From positions 642,478 through 706,477 of the forward strand of contig JACYXH010000278.1 of NCBI GenBank assembly GCA_026745465.1: a DNA stretch of 64,000 bases, in the 5' to 3' direction. The translations under genes were made by a program, and so were the position numbers. Below the pieces are notes generated by a model that worked only from the letters and a program-made list of their open reading frames with translations, did no database searches and was not told the DNA's origin. Positions 18,654 to 29,829 of the stretch are shown in pieces; within the stretch, counting starts at the first letter, position 1, and each line of letters opens with the position of its first letter. This DNA comes from Lota lota. Lineage: Eukaryota; Chordata; Actinopteri; Gadiformes; Lotidae.

Positions 18654-18902
18654 GGGCCCCTATTTTACCACCAGGTGTGGTGTTGTTTAGAACAAAATTG
18701 ACCGCGTATTGATGTTACAATTGGGAGTGTCTGATAGGTAAGTCAGCCTACCATTTGGTACAGTCTACTGGGTAGGCTGGTCGGATGATCTAAGTAGCAT
18801 ACGTTTTGGTGGACACTCCCTTATGTTATATCACTAAAGGGACGACTTTCAAATCACTTGTAATGGCTCATCAACACCACACCTGGTGGTAAATTAAGGG
18901 CC
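18654..18902. mobile_element. Fold-back MITE-like element with about 31-bp terminal inverted repeats
   Basis: The left end GGGCCCCTATTTTACC then ACCAGGTGTGGTGTTG is matched in inverted orientation by the right end (18872-18902, CAACACCACACCTGGTGGTA then AATTAAGGGCC). Further inverted pairs lie inside: GGGAGTGTC at 18724 with GACACTCCC at about 18812, and CAGCCTACC with GGTAGGCTG around 18744 and 18771. The whole 249 bp can therefore fold on itself. No unambiguous TSD was found and there is no coding capacity. Confidence 0.75.
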
Positions 18903-21846
18903 TGTGCTCTCTTATGTTGGAAGATGATCTCTTGAGTTACTATCTTATTTGACACCTCAAATTAATTCCCCTCAACGATTCAATAAATAAGACATATTGC
19001 TGTCATGTGATTCAGGTTTATCTCTGAGGGAGAATTGATGAGGTCGTTGGAGATATCAACTTAGGAGTGTTTGTGTTGTATTAATAATACTAAGTCTGCA
19101 CAATGAGGATGTGGTGTGTGTGTGTGTGAGGGGAGATGAAAGGTTAATTGTTGAATAATCGTAAACCCTTACGTGTGTATTTGCACCATGATGACGTGTG
19201 TGTGGGTGTGTGTGTGTGTATGTGAGAGTGGTGCGTGTGAGGAGCGATGAAAGGTTAATTGTTGAAGAATCCTAGACTACACTTGGATGAAGGTTATGAC
19301 TTTTCTCATCTCGGTAAAGGTAGGTGTTCCCAGCTTTGCTCCCTGTGGATGCAGGCTCCATGGCAACATCTCCCGTCATCCCTTTCTCTCTGTCATCCTC
19401 GTTTCTCTCTCACTTCCTCTCTCTTTCTGTCTCCCTCCCTTCCTCTTTCTGGAAAATCACAAGCAAACAGGAATAAAATGTGAAAATCAGTTTCAGAACA
19501 TACAATAATATAATAATATTGTAAGTGGCACAAAGTGCAATTCATTGCTCTATCTCAATCTCTCCATCCTCACACTGTGGTCCTTGCACAGCTGAGCAGA
19601 ATCCTGTGTCTTCATTGTTTTCATCCGCCTGTTTTTAAAGCACTTTGGGGAGTCTGAGAGCTATCTTAAGTTGGGTCACATGTATTTATGAAGCGCATTC
19701 AGAAACTAGTATGTGTTGACTAAAGTGCTGCACAATGGTGTGTGACCATAAAAACGAATGTTTTAGTCCAACGGAATTGTGCAAAAGCATTGCATTAAAA
19801 AAACATGGGAGAAGGTTAATATAAAGACACATATAATTTCAAATTAGATCAAACAGATAGATACAAGGTAATAGCCAAGTAACTAACCCTAACAAAACAC
19901 TAGTATTAAAAACAAAACAAACTGGTCATCTATAACAAATGGATAATACATATTTGAGCTTAGAAAAAGGCTCAGTTCAGCATCTACATTTTCATGTGTT
20001 CATATAGGCTCTAATCGACTGTTGGACAAAAGAGTGTTTGCATCGGTGATGTCAGACAGAAACTGTTCAAAATAAAATGTGAGAAGTCATGGATACGATT
20101 TTTAATATTTTGAGTTTTGGAGAGCCTAATGCTGAGAGGTTAGCTACTTGGGCAGTAACAGTATCCACTACACCGTGACCATGTGATGGATAAGAACAGT
20201 TGGTGTAAAGCCCAACGTGTGTAAATGGAGTAAATCAGAGTTTCTGGATGTTTCTGGGTGAAAACATACAAAATTGACATAAAATGGTTCCTATCTGCAA
20301 CCAGAGAGATGTTGTCTATTTCTGATGCCAATCAGGAACCTAATGGCAGCAGCTTCCTGAAATAACTGTGGGTGAGACATGGTTGATTTACACATTCCTA
20401 TGTAAAGTGAATAGAAGCAATGCAAAGGGTAGGGGGTCATTTTTGCTGGAGTGGTTAATTTATAGACAATGAGCTGGAAATAGTTACCCTTTACAACAGA
20501 TGTCCATTTGGGGGTAGAATGAAAACATACGTTGTGTTTGGTTTGCTTGTAGATAAGTAGCCCTGACTCAGCAGAGTGCCATTAGAGATAGGAGATGTTA
20601 TGTTTTCTAAAAATGAAACATAGAGGAAGTATATACAATGATATTAAAACAGGGCTTAGGATAGAGCCCTGAGGTTGACGTGTTCAGGAAGTGGAAAATG
20701 TCCCAAATTAGCCATGAAAGTTTGTTTTTGAAGTATGAGATATTATAAAATATAACATAATAACGTTACATAAAAACAAAGGCCATTATAATTTGCATTC
20801 TTAGCAGACCAATACAAAAGGTGCTTACAAGACTTACACAGTCACACAATCAAAATATATTGTTTTTACTGTACATTCTGATAGATGGATCATTCTTGCT
20901 ACAGTCAGTTAGCAGTAGCCTGAAAAGATAGGCCACTTTGATTCAACATAAAATGAATTGCCCTCGAGTAGATTTATGAAGGAAATCCCAAGCTGTGAAA
21001 TTTCAAATCAACACACAAGCATTGGAAAAGGAGGGACCATGTCGTCACTGGTGTCTGCACAGTCTTGTGACAGGGAGGCTTGCCCTTGTCTTGTGAAATC
21101 AGAGACATATAAAGGTTTTGAACAGTGTCTGGCTGAAAGGAGGGACATAATGAGATAACAAAGACTCTGTTATCTCGTAATGAGATAAAGAATAATCTGG
21201 AGAATACAAAATGATTTATTTTCAAGACCGGATGTTATTATGTCTCTGCTGTAGATAGTCTTATGATAATTTAGTTTGAAAGACCTTATCTACCAAAATT
21301 TAAATATTTGTAGGTTGTGCAATCCATTTAACTAAAATATTAAATTTTTTGATTTATTCAAACCTCCATAAAACGTCAGTTAGTGAACTGACACAAATAT
21401 TTTATAATGGAACCGGCAATACAATCACCAAAAGCAGCATGATGACAGTTATCTTCAGTGATTGTTTCTGACATAGAGAGAACAATCTTCATTCTTTTAA
21501 TGACATTTGTCACACTGCGTGAACACGGATGTTTCCACATCTGCTTTTATTTATCTATATCAGATAGTCGCAGGGAGATCCCCGGTGGATAGCTTTACAG
21601 CCCAAGAATAGAAAATCTAAACACAACTGCTGCTTTGCGATAATATTATATAAAAGAAAAAAGAAGTAATGGGAGCTTTAGGTATGCTCTGAATCTAAAA
21701 TAAATAGCGATGGGGGCAAAGCTGAGACACTATCTGTAATCTGTAATCTATCGACTTTTGGGGTGGAAAACATTGGTACCTTACTAACAGTAGGTAACCA
21801 AGAGTTCACTCGTTGTTCTTAGCTTGATTTTGGCACAATTAATCAC
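18903..21846. other. Anonymous AT-rich DNA
   Basis: A segment of about 109 bp around GATGAAAGGTTAATTGTTGA is duplicated (19138 and 19247) within GT-rich DNA, and there is a CT-rich patch at 19380-19450. No coding or mobile-element signal is otherwise visible. Confidence 0.45.
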
Positions 21847-21900
21847 CTCATCATCGTCATAATCATCATCATCATCATCATCATCACCATCATCATTATC
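21847..21900. repeat. (CAT)n trinucleotide repeat
   Basis: Interrupted ATC/CAT units. Confidence 0.9.
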
Positions 21901-23059
21901 TAGCTAGGAATGATTGGTTCTTCAGAGCATTTAAAGGGATCTACGTGAACCATTTTTACATGCATAAACCACATTAAATTGCCAATATGAACAGGTTGTA
22001 ATTTCACTTGAATAATGATACCTTCCTGTGGGCTGATTTCTATTATTATTGACCTGGGACGTTTTTGCCTGGAAAAGGGAAGGATGTGATGTCTAAGCGC
22101 GCTCCAAAGTTCCCTAGGATATAAAGAAGATAAAGCTTTAGCCAGTTCGAATTATTGTTTGTATTATCACAAACAATAAGTTAGTTTGTATTATTAGTTT
22201 GTATTATTAGTGTGAGGATGCTTGCACTCCAGTGCTCTCAATTCACAAATCTCGAGCAGGCTGCAGTCCACCTACGGCCAAATGGCTGATGGTCATGAGA
22301 AGGAATTTCTGGTTCTTACACAGAGTACCTTTAAGGCAATGTGAAGAAGTACATTAAAATAAAAAATAAAAATGTTATCATTGCAAGTGATAATTACCTC
22401 TTGATTACCTCTTGGTTTTGAATGTAAGTCTGACAAGACAATCACTGTCAGACTATCAAAGCAATCATACCCTTGCAATGTTGAATACTTTTCAAATACA
22501 GAAACTACAAAATTCTAGTAGGTGAAAGAGATGCAATTTCTCTCTCTCTTTCTCTCTCTCTAAGCTGAGCATTATCTTTTAATTTCATGGTACTGCATTT
22601 TTGTATTTTCATCTGCCAAGATCTACTTTGTTTCATGTTTATTTAGAACCAGGTCTCACTTTTTTATGATACAAGTAAAAAGTTTTCCGGGCAGACACAG
22701 CTAGCTGCAGAACTTTGTGTCCCCTAGACCCTGGGCACAGCATATTATTATGTCACACATAATGCATTAAAAACCTGTATTGATCGATCTCTGCGAATAC
22801 TGTAAAGAGCTGACGAAGCACACGATCAATATGTAAATATGTAAATGTATCATGGGTGTGTGTTAGTGTTGAAGAAAAATCGTACTCGAGCAACACTTAC
22901 GTATGTTCGACAGATTGTATTGATAGAGCCATAGGTCATGTAACTACATAGACAATCCCTCTTCAGTGTCACACCTTTATAACACATTTTGGCAAACTGT
23001 CAGCATTGCTTTCCTTCTCCTCGCAAGGAAGACAGCACATCAAAAGAACTTCATTGTGG
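21901..23059. other. Anonymous AT-rich DNA
   Basis: A small hairpin (ATTGTTTGT / ACAAACAAT, about 22151-22175) and a CT-rich patch at 22535-22562. No genes recognised. Confidence 0.4.
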
Positions 23060-23345
23060 GAGTGTGTGTGGATGGTGGCTGGTTTAAGCAGCCTCACCTG
23101 GCCCGAGTCAGACTAATTGGACTCTGGGGCTGGGTGGGGCTGCACACCTGTTGCACATTGAGCAATCAGTGTGCACAGGTTAAACCAGCCACCACCACAC
23201 ACACTCAGGGAGAGCTCTCCGGCATGGCAGCATGGAGCACCATCTGCATGCCTCATTCCATTCAACCTGCATGCCTCATTCCATTCAACCTTAACAATAA
23301 ACCGGATTTTCAACATCACCACCCTGTGTCCAATTGGTTTGGAGG
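23060..23345 (+). repeat. Inverted-repeat block, possible LTR or fold-back fragment
   Basis: A 28-nt arm at 23060-23087 (ending TGGTGGCTGGTTTAA) is matched by its reverse complement at 23180-23206 with a single 1-nt indel; the loop is about 92 nt. Downstream, a 22-nt unit CATGCCTCATTCCATTCAAC is tandemly duplicated (23249-23290) and followed by AATAAA at 23296. The combination could be part of an LTR with promoter palindrome and poly-A signal. No TG/CA ends with TSD were established. Confidence 0.4.
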
Positions 23346-23746
23346 AGCCTGAGGAAAATCACCTAGGTGGAATATGGGAGCCACCTAGGTGGCGTGTAGA
23401 GTGGACATTGCTACATTCATTTTCTCCAAAACTCTCTCTCTCCCTCTGTCTCTCTCTCTCTAGTTCAGCTTGATCAGCAGGACAGCACACCGATAAAGTA
23501 TTGATCAATCACCCCTCCGCCAGCCCTGACGTGGTATCCAATCAAACGAGAGTAATGATGATTTGATCACAATCAACACACGGCCGCCAGTGTGTCCTTT
23601 CAGACGACAAATGATTTGCATATTTTTATCTCATTGTTAAACCATTTGACCAATGGTCTTTTCTGCAAGAAAGTTAGTGTTGGCTGTAGTTTGGTTTTCA
23701 TTCTGGGTTTCACAATTATATTACCCATACCTGTTTTTAATGTGTA
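23346..23746. other. Anonymous DNA up to the TSD of the Mag-like element
   Basis: CT-rich patch at 23430-23462. No gene recognised. Confidence 0.4.
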
Positions 23747-23751
23747 GATGA

Positions 23752-23930
23752 TGTTGAATGACGTGATACGGAGGGAATACTTTGCAACAGTTTTGCTTTT
23801 ATTATAACATAATAGACCAACATGACATGACGAACACCAGAGGAGCGCACCAACCACCGCGCATGCACAGTAGTAAGTACGGTGGCTGCTATGGGAGCAT
23901 ATTCAAATTGCCTATTGTGAATGCTCTACA
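23752..23930 (-). repeat. 3' LTR of the Mag-like element (179 bp)
   Basis: Begins TGTTGAATGACG and ends AATGCTCTACA on the plus strand. On the minus strand it is preceded by a polypurine tract (reverse complement of TCCTCTCTCTTTAGC at 23931-23945). Confidence 0.93.
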
Positions 23931-24169
23931 TCCTCTCTCTTTAGCTTGTAGCCCTAACACAAAACAGAACATGGCTAAGATAAATAATAACATTTCAATG
24001 TCTACCCAAACAAGCTATTTTACTTTAGGTATGGAAGATGACAAAACATGGCATGTAATCTAACTCAATATTACTTAACATTCTGTCAGAACATTTTACA
24101 ACACTGCATCTTGTACAGTAATGAACAGTGAGCATGTGGTGCTTAATGTCCACACAAAACTCAAATCGC

Positions 24170-25350
24170 TCAGTCTTTGTATTTGGGGTTCGGCCTACTA
24201 ACACGACCTGAGCGTGTTTGGTATGGGCTCCCACTGATGCGTGTTGGCATCAGAGCTATGGGCTCTTGAGCTGGGTTTTTTTCAGTGTCTATGCGTTTGG
24301 GCTTCTCTGCAAAGGGATGGGGAGTTTCCTCCACAGCTGGATTGAAGTGCTGCGGGTCCGCGTCGGTGGACAACTCTGGAGGTGGCTCGGCTACAGGTAG
24401 GATGTGTCTGTGATTTATCCTGTACTCCCTGCCTTCAGACTGGATGAGGTATGATCTTGGTTCCCTACAGACCTCTTTAACCATGCCCATGCAGTTGTAC
24501 CCTTGGGGGGTCTGCATTCTGACTGCTTCACCTTCAGACAGGGCCCATAGTGGACGGCTTGACTTGTCATAGCTCCGCTTTTGGGAGAGTCTTTTCTTTA
24601 GGAGTTGAGCCTGGACTTGTTGGGTGTTACGGGCTGTAGGCTCTAGCAACTGTTTGCTGACTGGGAGTGTGGTACGTGTCTGCCTTGACATAAGTCTCTG
24701 TGCCGGTGAGCCTAGCTGTGCATCTCGAGGGATGTTTCTCAGGTTTAGTAATTTAGAAACGTGTCTGTTCCATCTCTTTTTGACTTTTCCATCAGCTGTT
24801 TTGCACTACGAACTGCCCTTTCAGCTAAACCATTGCTCTGTGGGAATTCCGGGCTGCTGGTGACGTGCTCAAAGTCCCACTGTGTGGCAAAGTCCTTGAA
24901 CTGCTGGCTGTTGTACTTTCTAGCATTGTCTGAGATGAGTATGTGCGGTGACCCATGGACCGAGAAATGTCGTTTCAGTTTTGTAATGACTGATGTTGCT
25001 GTGATGTCCTTGAGTTGGTCGATCTCATATCAACCTGAATATGAGTCTACAAACACTTGATAGTGTTTACCATTCCATTCCAGGATGTCTGCTGCCACTG
25101 TAGACCACGGTAGGTCTGGAACTGGGTAGAGCTGGAGTGGTTCCTTCTGTTGATGTGGTTTAGTGCTGTTACACACAGATCATGAGTGTTGCATTGTCAA
25201 TGTCTTTGCTCATGGTGGGCCAGAACACTATGCCTCGGGCTCTGCGTTTGGTCGACTCCGCACCTGGGTGTCCTCTGTGCATAATGTTTGTGTACTCACT
25301 CTGTAGCGACTGGGGAATGACTGTTTGATGACCTTTCATGATGATTCCTT
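24170..25350 (-). pseudogene. Integrase of the Mag-like element (broken)
   Basis: Read on the minus strand from about 25300 to 24170. An N-terminal zinc-binding segment begins with HRGHPG (about 25280). The catalytic core has an acidic residue near DILEW, a second in SDNARKYNS (about 24930) and a Glu in QSNGLAERA (about 24835), consistent with the DDE triad. The C-terminal 173-codon open frame (24691-24170) carries basic, GPY/F-like sequence. A TGG-to-TGA change makes a stop in the core at about 25030 and the frame shifts more than once, so the protein is not made intact. Confidence 0.82.
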
Positions 25351-25352
25351 CC

Positions 25353-25796
25353 TCAATGATGAGCTCGTCTCGGAAGGGGAAGAAAGGACTGACGGCTGAT
25401 GGAGCACTGCGCTGTTTGGTAGGCCACCCATATTTGATAACAGAGGTGAGTTTCTGCAGGGTTGCATCCTTTGCCGTGTTCCTCTCTCCTTAGTTCCTCC
25501 AGGCGGGCGGATGAGATGTGGCTGACCACCATCACGTCAAAGTAATTTTTCGAGTTCATGTGCTGAAAGGTGGATGTCCTGGGCACTCGTGACAGAGTGT
25601 CGGCCAGGTACATGTGTTTCCCTTTCTTGTAGATCAGGTCGATGTTGTATTTCTGCAACTGTAGCATCATACGTTGGAGTCGTGCTGGTGCTGTGGAGAT
25701 CGGCTTTCTTATGATTGTAACTAGGGGTTGGTGGTCAGTTTCTACAGTCACCGGCTTTCCATATATATAGTCATTGAATTTTGAACACGCAAACAC
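25353..25796 (-). pseudogene. RNase H of the Mag-like element (fragment)
   Basis: The 147-codon open frame holds the second half of a Ty3 RNase H: a KFNDYIYGK segment, the TDHQPL motif, and the C-terminal LADTLSR signature preceded by YKKGK. The first half (DASQHGLGA, YASR) lies in the preceding frame, so a frameshift at about 25790-25850 splits the domain. After about residue 90 the sequence shifts again into unrelated residues, marking a second frameshift near 25480. Confidence 0.85.
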
Positions 25797-27126
25797 AACT
25801 GCTAGGAGTTCCTTCTCTATTTGTGCGTAACGTGTCTGTCTGTGTCAGCGTCCGCGATGCGTAGGCAATTGGTCTGCCTTCTTGCAAGCATGCTGCGCCA
25901 AGTCCGTGTTGTGAAGCGTCGCAGGTGAGTGTGACTGGTCGATCTACGTTGTAATATGACAAGACAGGTGGGCTATATATGCATTTTTTCAAAGTGTCAT
26001 ATGCGTCCTGGTGCTGCTTCAGCCAGCACCACACTGTGTCTTTGAGTGTGAGCTGTCTTAGTGGAGCTGAAAGTTTACTGAAGTTCGGAATAAACTTCCC
26101 GAGATAGTTTATCATGCCAAGGAAGCGCTGGAGCGCTGTGACGTCCTCGGGGGCTGGCATTTTGGTGACTGCTTTGGTCTTGGATGGATCTGCTTTTAGG
26201 CCATCGCTGGTGAACACGTGACCGACATAACTGACCTCAGCCAGTCGGAATTTGCACTTGAGGGGGTTGAGTCTCAGATTCACCTGACGTGCACGGTCGA
26301 GCCCCTTCATCAGGTTTGCGTCATGCTCTGCTTCATTGCGGCCTCCGACGATGATGTCATCCACAATGATGGCACAGGGGTATCCAGCGAATATCTGCTC
26401 CATTGAGCGCTGGAACACCTCGCTGGCTGCATTTATTCCAAATGGCATCCTGAGGAATCTGTAACGGCCAAAAGGTGTGCTGAAAGTTGTTAGCAGCGAT
26501 GACTTACTGTCCAAGGAAATTTGCCAGAAAGAGCTCTTGGCATCCAGCACTGAATACACTGTTGCTTTTGACATTTGTGAGGCAACCTCCTCGACAGTAC
26601 GCATAGGGTAGTGGGGACGCTTCAATGCTATGTTGAGATCCCTGGGGTCTATGCAGATTCTTATGTCATCGGTTTGCTTTTTGTTTGTTGCCACCATGGA
26701 TGATACCCATTCAGTTGGTTCCAAAACGGGAGTGATGACGCCTAGATCTTTCATTCTTTCAAGCTCAGCTCTAACTCTGTCCTGCATGGCTACCGGAATG
26801 CGGCGTGCTGGACGGACGACGGGCTGTACATCTGGATCTAGTTTCATGGAGTATGTGACTCGTAGCTTACCAAGTTTGTCCTTGAATAGATCAGCATATT
26901 TCATGAAAATCTGGTGGCGCATGTTTGCATTGTGATTCACGCTGAGTTGATGAACTTCCTTGTTCAGTGTTACTAAATCCATGCGTATGCATGCTGGGAA
27001 GCCTAGCAGCGGCTGGACATTTCTCTCCACGATGTAGAACTGTAGTGCATATGGCTGGCCTGCCAGGTGACATGACAGTACCACTGAGCCCACAGTGTTA
27101 ATCTGATTTCCTCCATATGCCACCAA
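25771..27126 (-). pseudogene. Protease C-terminus and reverse transcriptase of the Mag-like element
   Basis: A 451-codon open frame. Residues 1-50 finish the aspartic protease (LLGFPACI). RT follows: the fingers region with ICIDPRDLN (about residue 160), palm motif A in YSVLDAKSSFWQI, motif B in PFGINAASE, and the catalytic IVDDI box (about residue 255), a variant of the usual Y/F-x-D-D. The thumb and connection contain GHVFTSDGLK and FLGMINYLGKFIP, then the start of RNase H with LTCDASQHGLGA. The frame is lost immediately after, at LTQTDT. The RT itself appears undisturbed. Confidence 0.9.
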
Positions 27127-27138
27127 GTTGGTGATTTT

Positions 27139-27327
27139 TTAACAGTCTATTTCTTCCCTGTTCTTCACACGTTTGAAGGTATCATATGATATGATGTTGC
27201 ATTTTGCCCCTGTATCGACTTTCATTTCGATGGGCTTGCCATTGACGTGGACAGTGGTGAATGCTTCACTTTTCTCCTTAGCATGAGAGTATACTGTGTC
27301 AACGTTCTCCAGTGTTATTCCATCCAC
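27139..27327 (-). pseudogene. Aspartic protease N-terminus of the Mag-like element
   Basis: A 62-codon frame with the retroviral-type active-site motif VDTGAKCNII at about residues 37-46. It stops 12 nt before the frame that continues with the protease C-terminus, so a single stop or frameshift separates the two halves of one domain. Confidence 0.82.
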
Positions 27328-27494
27328 ATAGTATGAATCATCGTCGTTACCACTCGCGCTGGTTCTAGTTGATTGACAGATTTCCTATATCTCTGTGTGC
27401 TATGGTGCTGCTGTGTTGATCAGCAACACGTTTTGTAATGGTTCCATTTCTTACATGTGTGACACTGTTGACCATATGCTAGGCAATCTTCTCT

Positions 27495-28217
27495 CTAAGC
27501 TGCGTGGTTGCCTCCACAATTGTTACAATTTGTGATTGGCTGTGCATTCCTCTCTGACTGTGATGTTCGTCTTGTATCAAATCTCTGCTTCCTTGCAAAT
27601 CTGTACTGTACAGCGTCAACGTTGGCTGGTGTTTGCGGTGATGATAATGTATTTGTGTGCTGTTCTGCCAGCTCATGTATTCGACATACAGATATAGCCT
27701 TGGTTAGAGTCAGTTCACTATCACGCAGCAAAATCTTTCTCAGACTGTCATTATTTATGCCGCATACGAGTCTATCTCTGATGAGTTCATCTTGCAAAAT
27801 TCCAAAATTAGAGCTCCTTGCTTTGATCCTTAAATCAGTGACATATGATTCAATGGTCTCACCTTGGTTTTGACACCTTGTGTTGAACTTGTGCCTTTCT
27901 CTCGTAATGTTGGTTTGAGGATTGCAAATCTCCCGAAAATTTTTCTTCAGACATATCGGGTCTACTTTTGACCCGGCCGGAGTGATGACGCCTCTGTCCC
28001 CGGGAGCTCTCACCTCCTCCGCGTATACAAATGACCTCTCTCGTTCAATGGGTTCCGATCCTGCTAGATTGAGGAGAATATATGCCTGCGTGCGGGCTGG
28101 CTTGTCAAAGTGTGCCGCCGAAATGAAAATGCCATACTCTTGTTCGAACACTCGCCAGTTCTCTGCGACGTTCCCATCAAAGAGTATAGGGTCGGGTCTG
28201 CGAAATCCATCAGCCAT
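27495..28217 (-). pseudogene. Gag of the Mag-like element
   Basis: A 240-codon open frame starting MADGFRRPDPILFDGNV. The middle has a Ty3 capsid-like helical segment (ITRERHKFNTRCQNQGETIE, YVTDLRIKA, LRKILLRDSELTL). It ends in the first cysteines of a CCHC zinc knuckle (CNNCGGNH), after which the frame is lost. Downstream minus-strand DNA to about 27430 carries a further Cys/His-rich stretch, so the knuckle region is split by a frameshift. This frame directly follows the primer site, as expected for gag. Confidence 0.87.
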
Positions 28218-28352
28218 TACAATGGTGCACGTTTGTTGCTAGTGCTAGCTCGCAGCGTTAGCTTGTTAGCTACGTTAACGTTAGTTGTCCTTGCTCGATC
28301 GGTGAGTTTATCTTCCTACTCGTGTTCAAGACTTGTATAGTCCATTATGTCC

Positions 28353-28371
28353 GCGTTGACTTCTGAGACCA
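28353..28371 (-). other. Primer-binding-site position of the Mag-like element
   Basis: On the minus strand the base after the 5' LTR begins TGGTCTCAGAAGTCAACGC. A PBS starting TGG directly at the LTR edge is the expected geometry. I cannot match it confidently to a particular tRNA by eye. Confidence 0.6.
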
Positions 28372-28554
28372 TGTTGAATGACGTGATACGGAGGGAATAC
28401 TTTGCAACAGTATTGCTTTTATTATAACATAATAGACCAACATGACATGACCAACCGAACACCAGAGGAGCGCACCAACCACAGCGCATGCACAGTAGTA
28501 AGTACGGTGGTTGCTATGGGAGCATATCAAATTGCCTATTGTGAATGCTCTACA
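28372..28554 (-). repeat. 5' LTR of the Mag-like element (183 bp)
   Basis: Matches 23752-23930 with 3 substitutions, a 5-nt insertion (CAACC region at about 28452) and a 1-nt deletion. Starts TG and ends CA. Confidence 0.93.
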
Positions 28555-28585
28555 GATGATATTGATTACATAACTATTTTATCAC

Positions 28586-28679
28586 TGTGGTATGTGGGGG
28601 GCGTGGCTTAACGCCGGCTGCAGACTGTAGAGTGGAGCGTCTCAGCTGGGGGAACAGACGCAGCTGTAGGAGATGAGCA
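28586..28679 (+). repeat. 5' LTR of the Gmr1-like element (only the first 94 bp shared with the 3' LTR)
   Basis: Starts TGTGGTATGTGG and matches 31829-31922. The sequence that follows (28680-28735) is not in the 3' LTR and contains a TATA-like GGATATAAATAC at 28692, so it may be LTR promoter sequence that the 3' copy has lost. The LTR 3' end and the PBS are not visible. Confidence 0.85.
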
Positions 28680-28730
28680 CAATTAGGAAGGCGGATATAA
28701 ATACTAACGTGGTGTTGTGCTCTCCCTACA

Positions 28731-29312
28731 GTGAGGTCGGGAGCGGTGGTGGGCCGACCCCTCGACGGGGCGGAGACCCCGCGGATGCAGATTGCGCTGC
28801 CAAAAATGTCCCCCCAGGACAATATGGAGGCTTACCTCGAGGTATTCGAGGGGACGGTGGCGGCGTGTGAGTGGCCGGAGGCAGAGTGGGCCCTCCGGCT
28901 GCTGCCCCTCCTGACAGGAGCTGCCCTTACTGCCGCCCACTGGCTGCCCACCACGGTACAGGGGGACTATGCCACAGTGAAGCGGGGGCTGCTGGACTAC
29001 CTTGGGCTGCCTCCGGAGGGCCACCGGCGGCGGTTCAAGGACATGAGGATGGAGGACGTGGGCAGACCCTTTGCCTACGCTCACCAGCTGGTGGACGCCG
29101 TGGTACGGTGGCTCCGGCCAGAGGAGCGGAGCAGCCGGCAGGTGGTGGAGCAGGTGGCGCTGGATCGATTCATCGAAGGCCTACCTCCAGCCACGGCCGA
29201 GAGGGTCCAGTGCCATCGGCCCACCGACATGGAAGCCGCTATCACCCTGGCGGAGAACCATCTGTCGCTGTCCCGGGGCGGGGCAGAGGGTCCATCCGCA
29301 CCCCCGGTCTGA
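28731..29312 (+). pseudogene. Gag (SCAN-like capsid) of the Gmr1-like element
   Basis: A 194-codon open frame. After about 30 residues it has the helical capsid pattern YLEVFEGTVAACEWPEAEWA, then LLPLLTGAAL, VKRGLLDYLGL, and RWLRPEERSSRQVVEQVALD followed by RFIEGLP. This is the arrangement of the SCAN domain, which is known to derive from Gmr1-like capsids. The frame ends before any zinc knuckle. The true start may lie upstream in the deleted leader; the first in-frame ATG is used here. Confidence 0.83.
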
Positions 29313-29829
29313 CCGATCCCCAGCCCACGGAGAACCCCGGAAGCTCCCGGGAACACACCCCACAACCGCACCCACATCCATCCTCTTGCACCCCATACAC
29401 CACCACCGGTTCCCCATCCCAGGTCCAACCCGGAGGTCTCCCTCAAGTCAAGACCACGGTTATAGTTCCCGGCTATCGCGCCCCCTGCTATTAGGCACTG
29501 ATTGGCCGGGCTTCAGCAGGTTAGTGAAGGAAGGGGGGGTGCGTTCCCGACAGGAAGGGACATGTGCGATGTGCGCCGTTGTCAGTGGTGACGCGAGCTC
29601 TCCAGAGGTCAGTGAGGGGGAGGGGCCTCAGGAGGAAACTCCGGTAATACGGGTGTTTCCCCCAGTGAACGACTTTCCCCTCAAACAGTCCCGCGACAAT
29701 ACATTGCACTTCGCCTTCGACCATGTCGTTTCCATCGACGGCCAGAAGGTGTCACCTGAGACCGTGCTAACACATCAATACTTTGCAATGGTGAGGGACA
29801 GGCTATATCAAGTGAATCAGGACGCTCAG
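29313..29829 (+). pseudogene. Remnant of protease and linker, Gmr1-like element
   Basis: No CCHC knuckle and no D-S/T-G motif is visible, but LLLGTDWPGF at about 29485-29514 is the end of a Ty3-type protease. Gag C-terminus and most of the protease have therefore been deleted or scrambled. The following Pro/Glu-rich linker (EGPQEETPVIRVFPPV at about 29620) leads into integrase without a stop. Confidence 0.6.

Larger units (their letters stand above)
23747..28559 (-). mobile_element. Full-length Ty3/gypsy LTR retrotransposon (Mag/SURL-like), decayed, with TSD
   Basis: The element spans 23752-28554 on the minus strand. Both LTRs have TG...CA termini and the copy is flanked by a perfect 5-bp TSD GATGA at 23747-23751 and 28555-28559. 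Domain order on the minus strand is gag, protease, reverse transcriptase, RNase H, integrase, i.e. Ty3 order. Short LTRs and the RT/RNase H sequence style suggest the Mag/SURL lineage; this is recognition by eye, not a search. Several frameshifts and at least one nonsense codon mean this copy cannot make a complete Pol. LTRs differ by 3 substitutions and 2 small indels, so it is older than the elements at the right end of the window. Confidence 0.93.

Noticed and set aside
22966-23473. Overlapping 128- and 100-codon plus frames as a host exon
   Set aside because: They overlap the inverted repeat and the 22-nt tandem duplication, and no domain or splice context is visible.
28704-29084. Minus-strand frame opposite the Gmr1-like gag
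   Set aside because: Shadow of a GC-rich coding strand.
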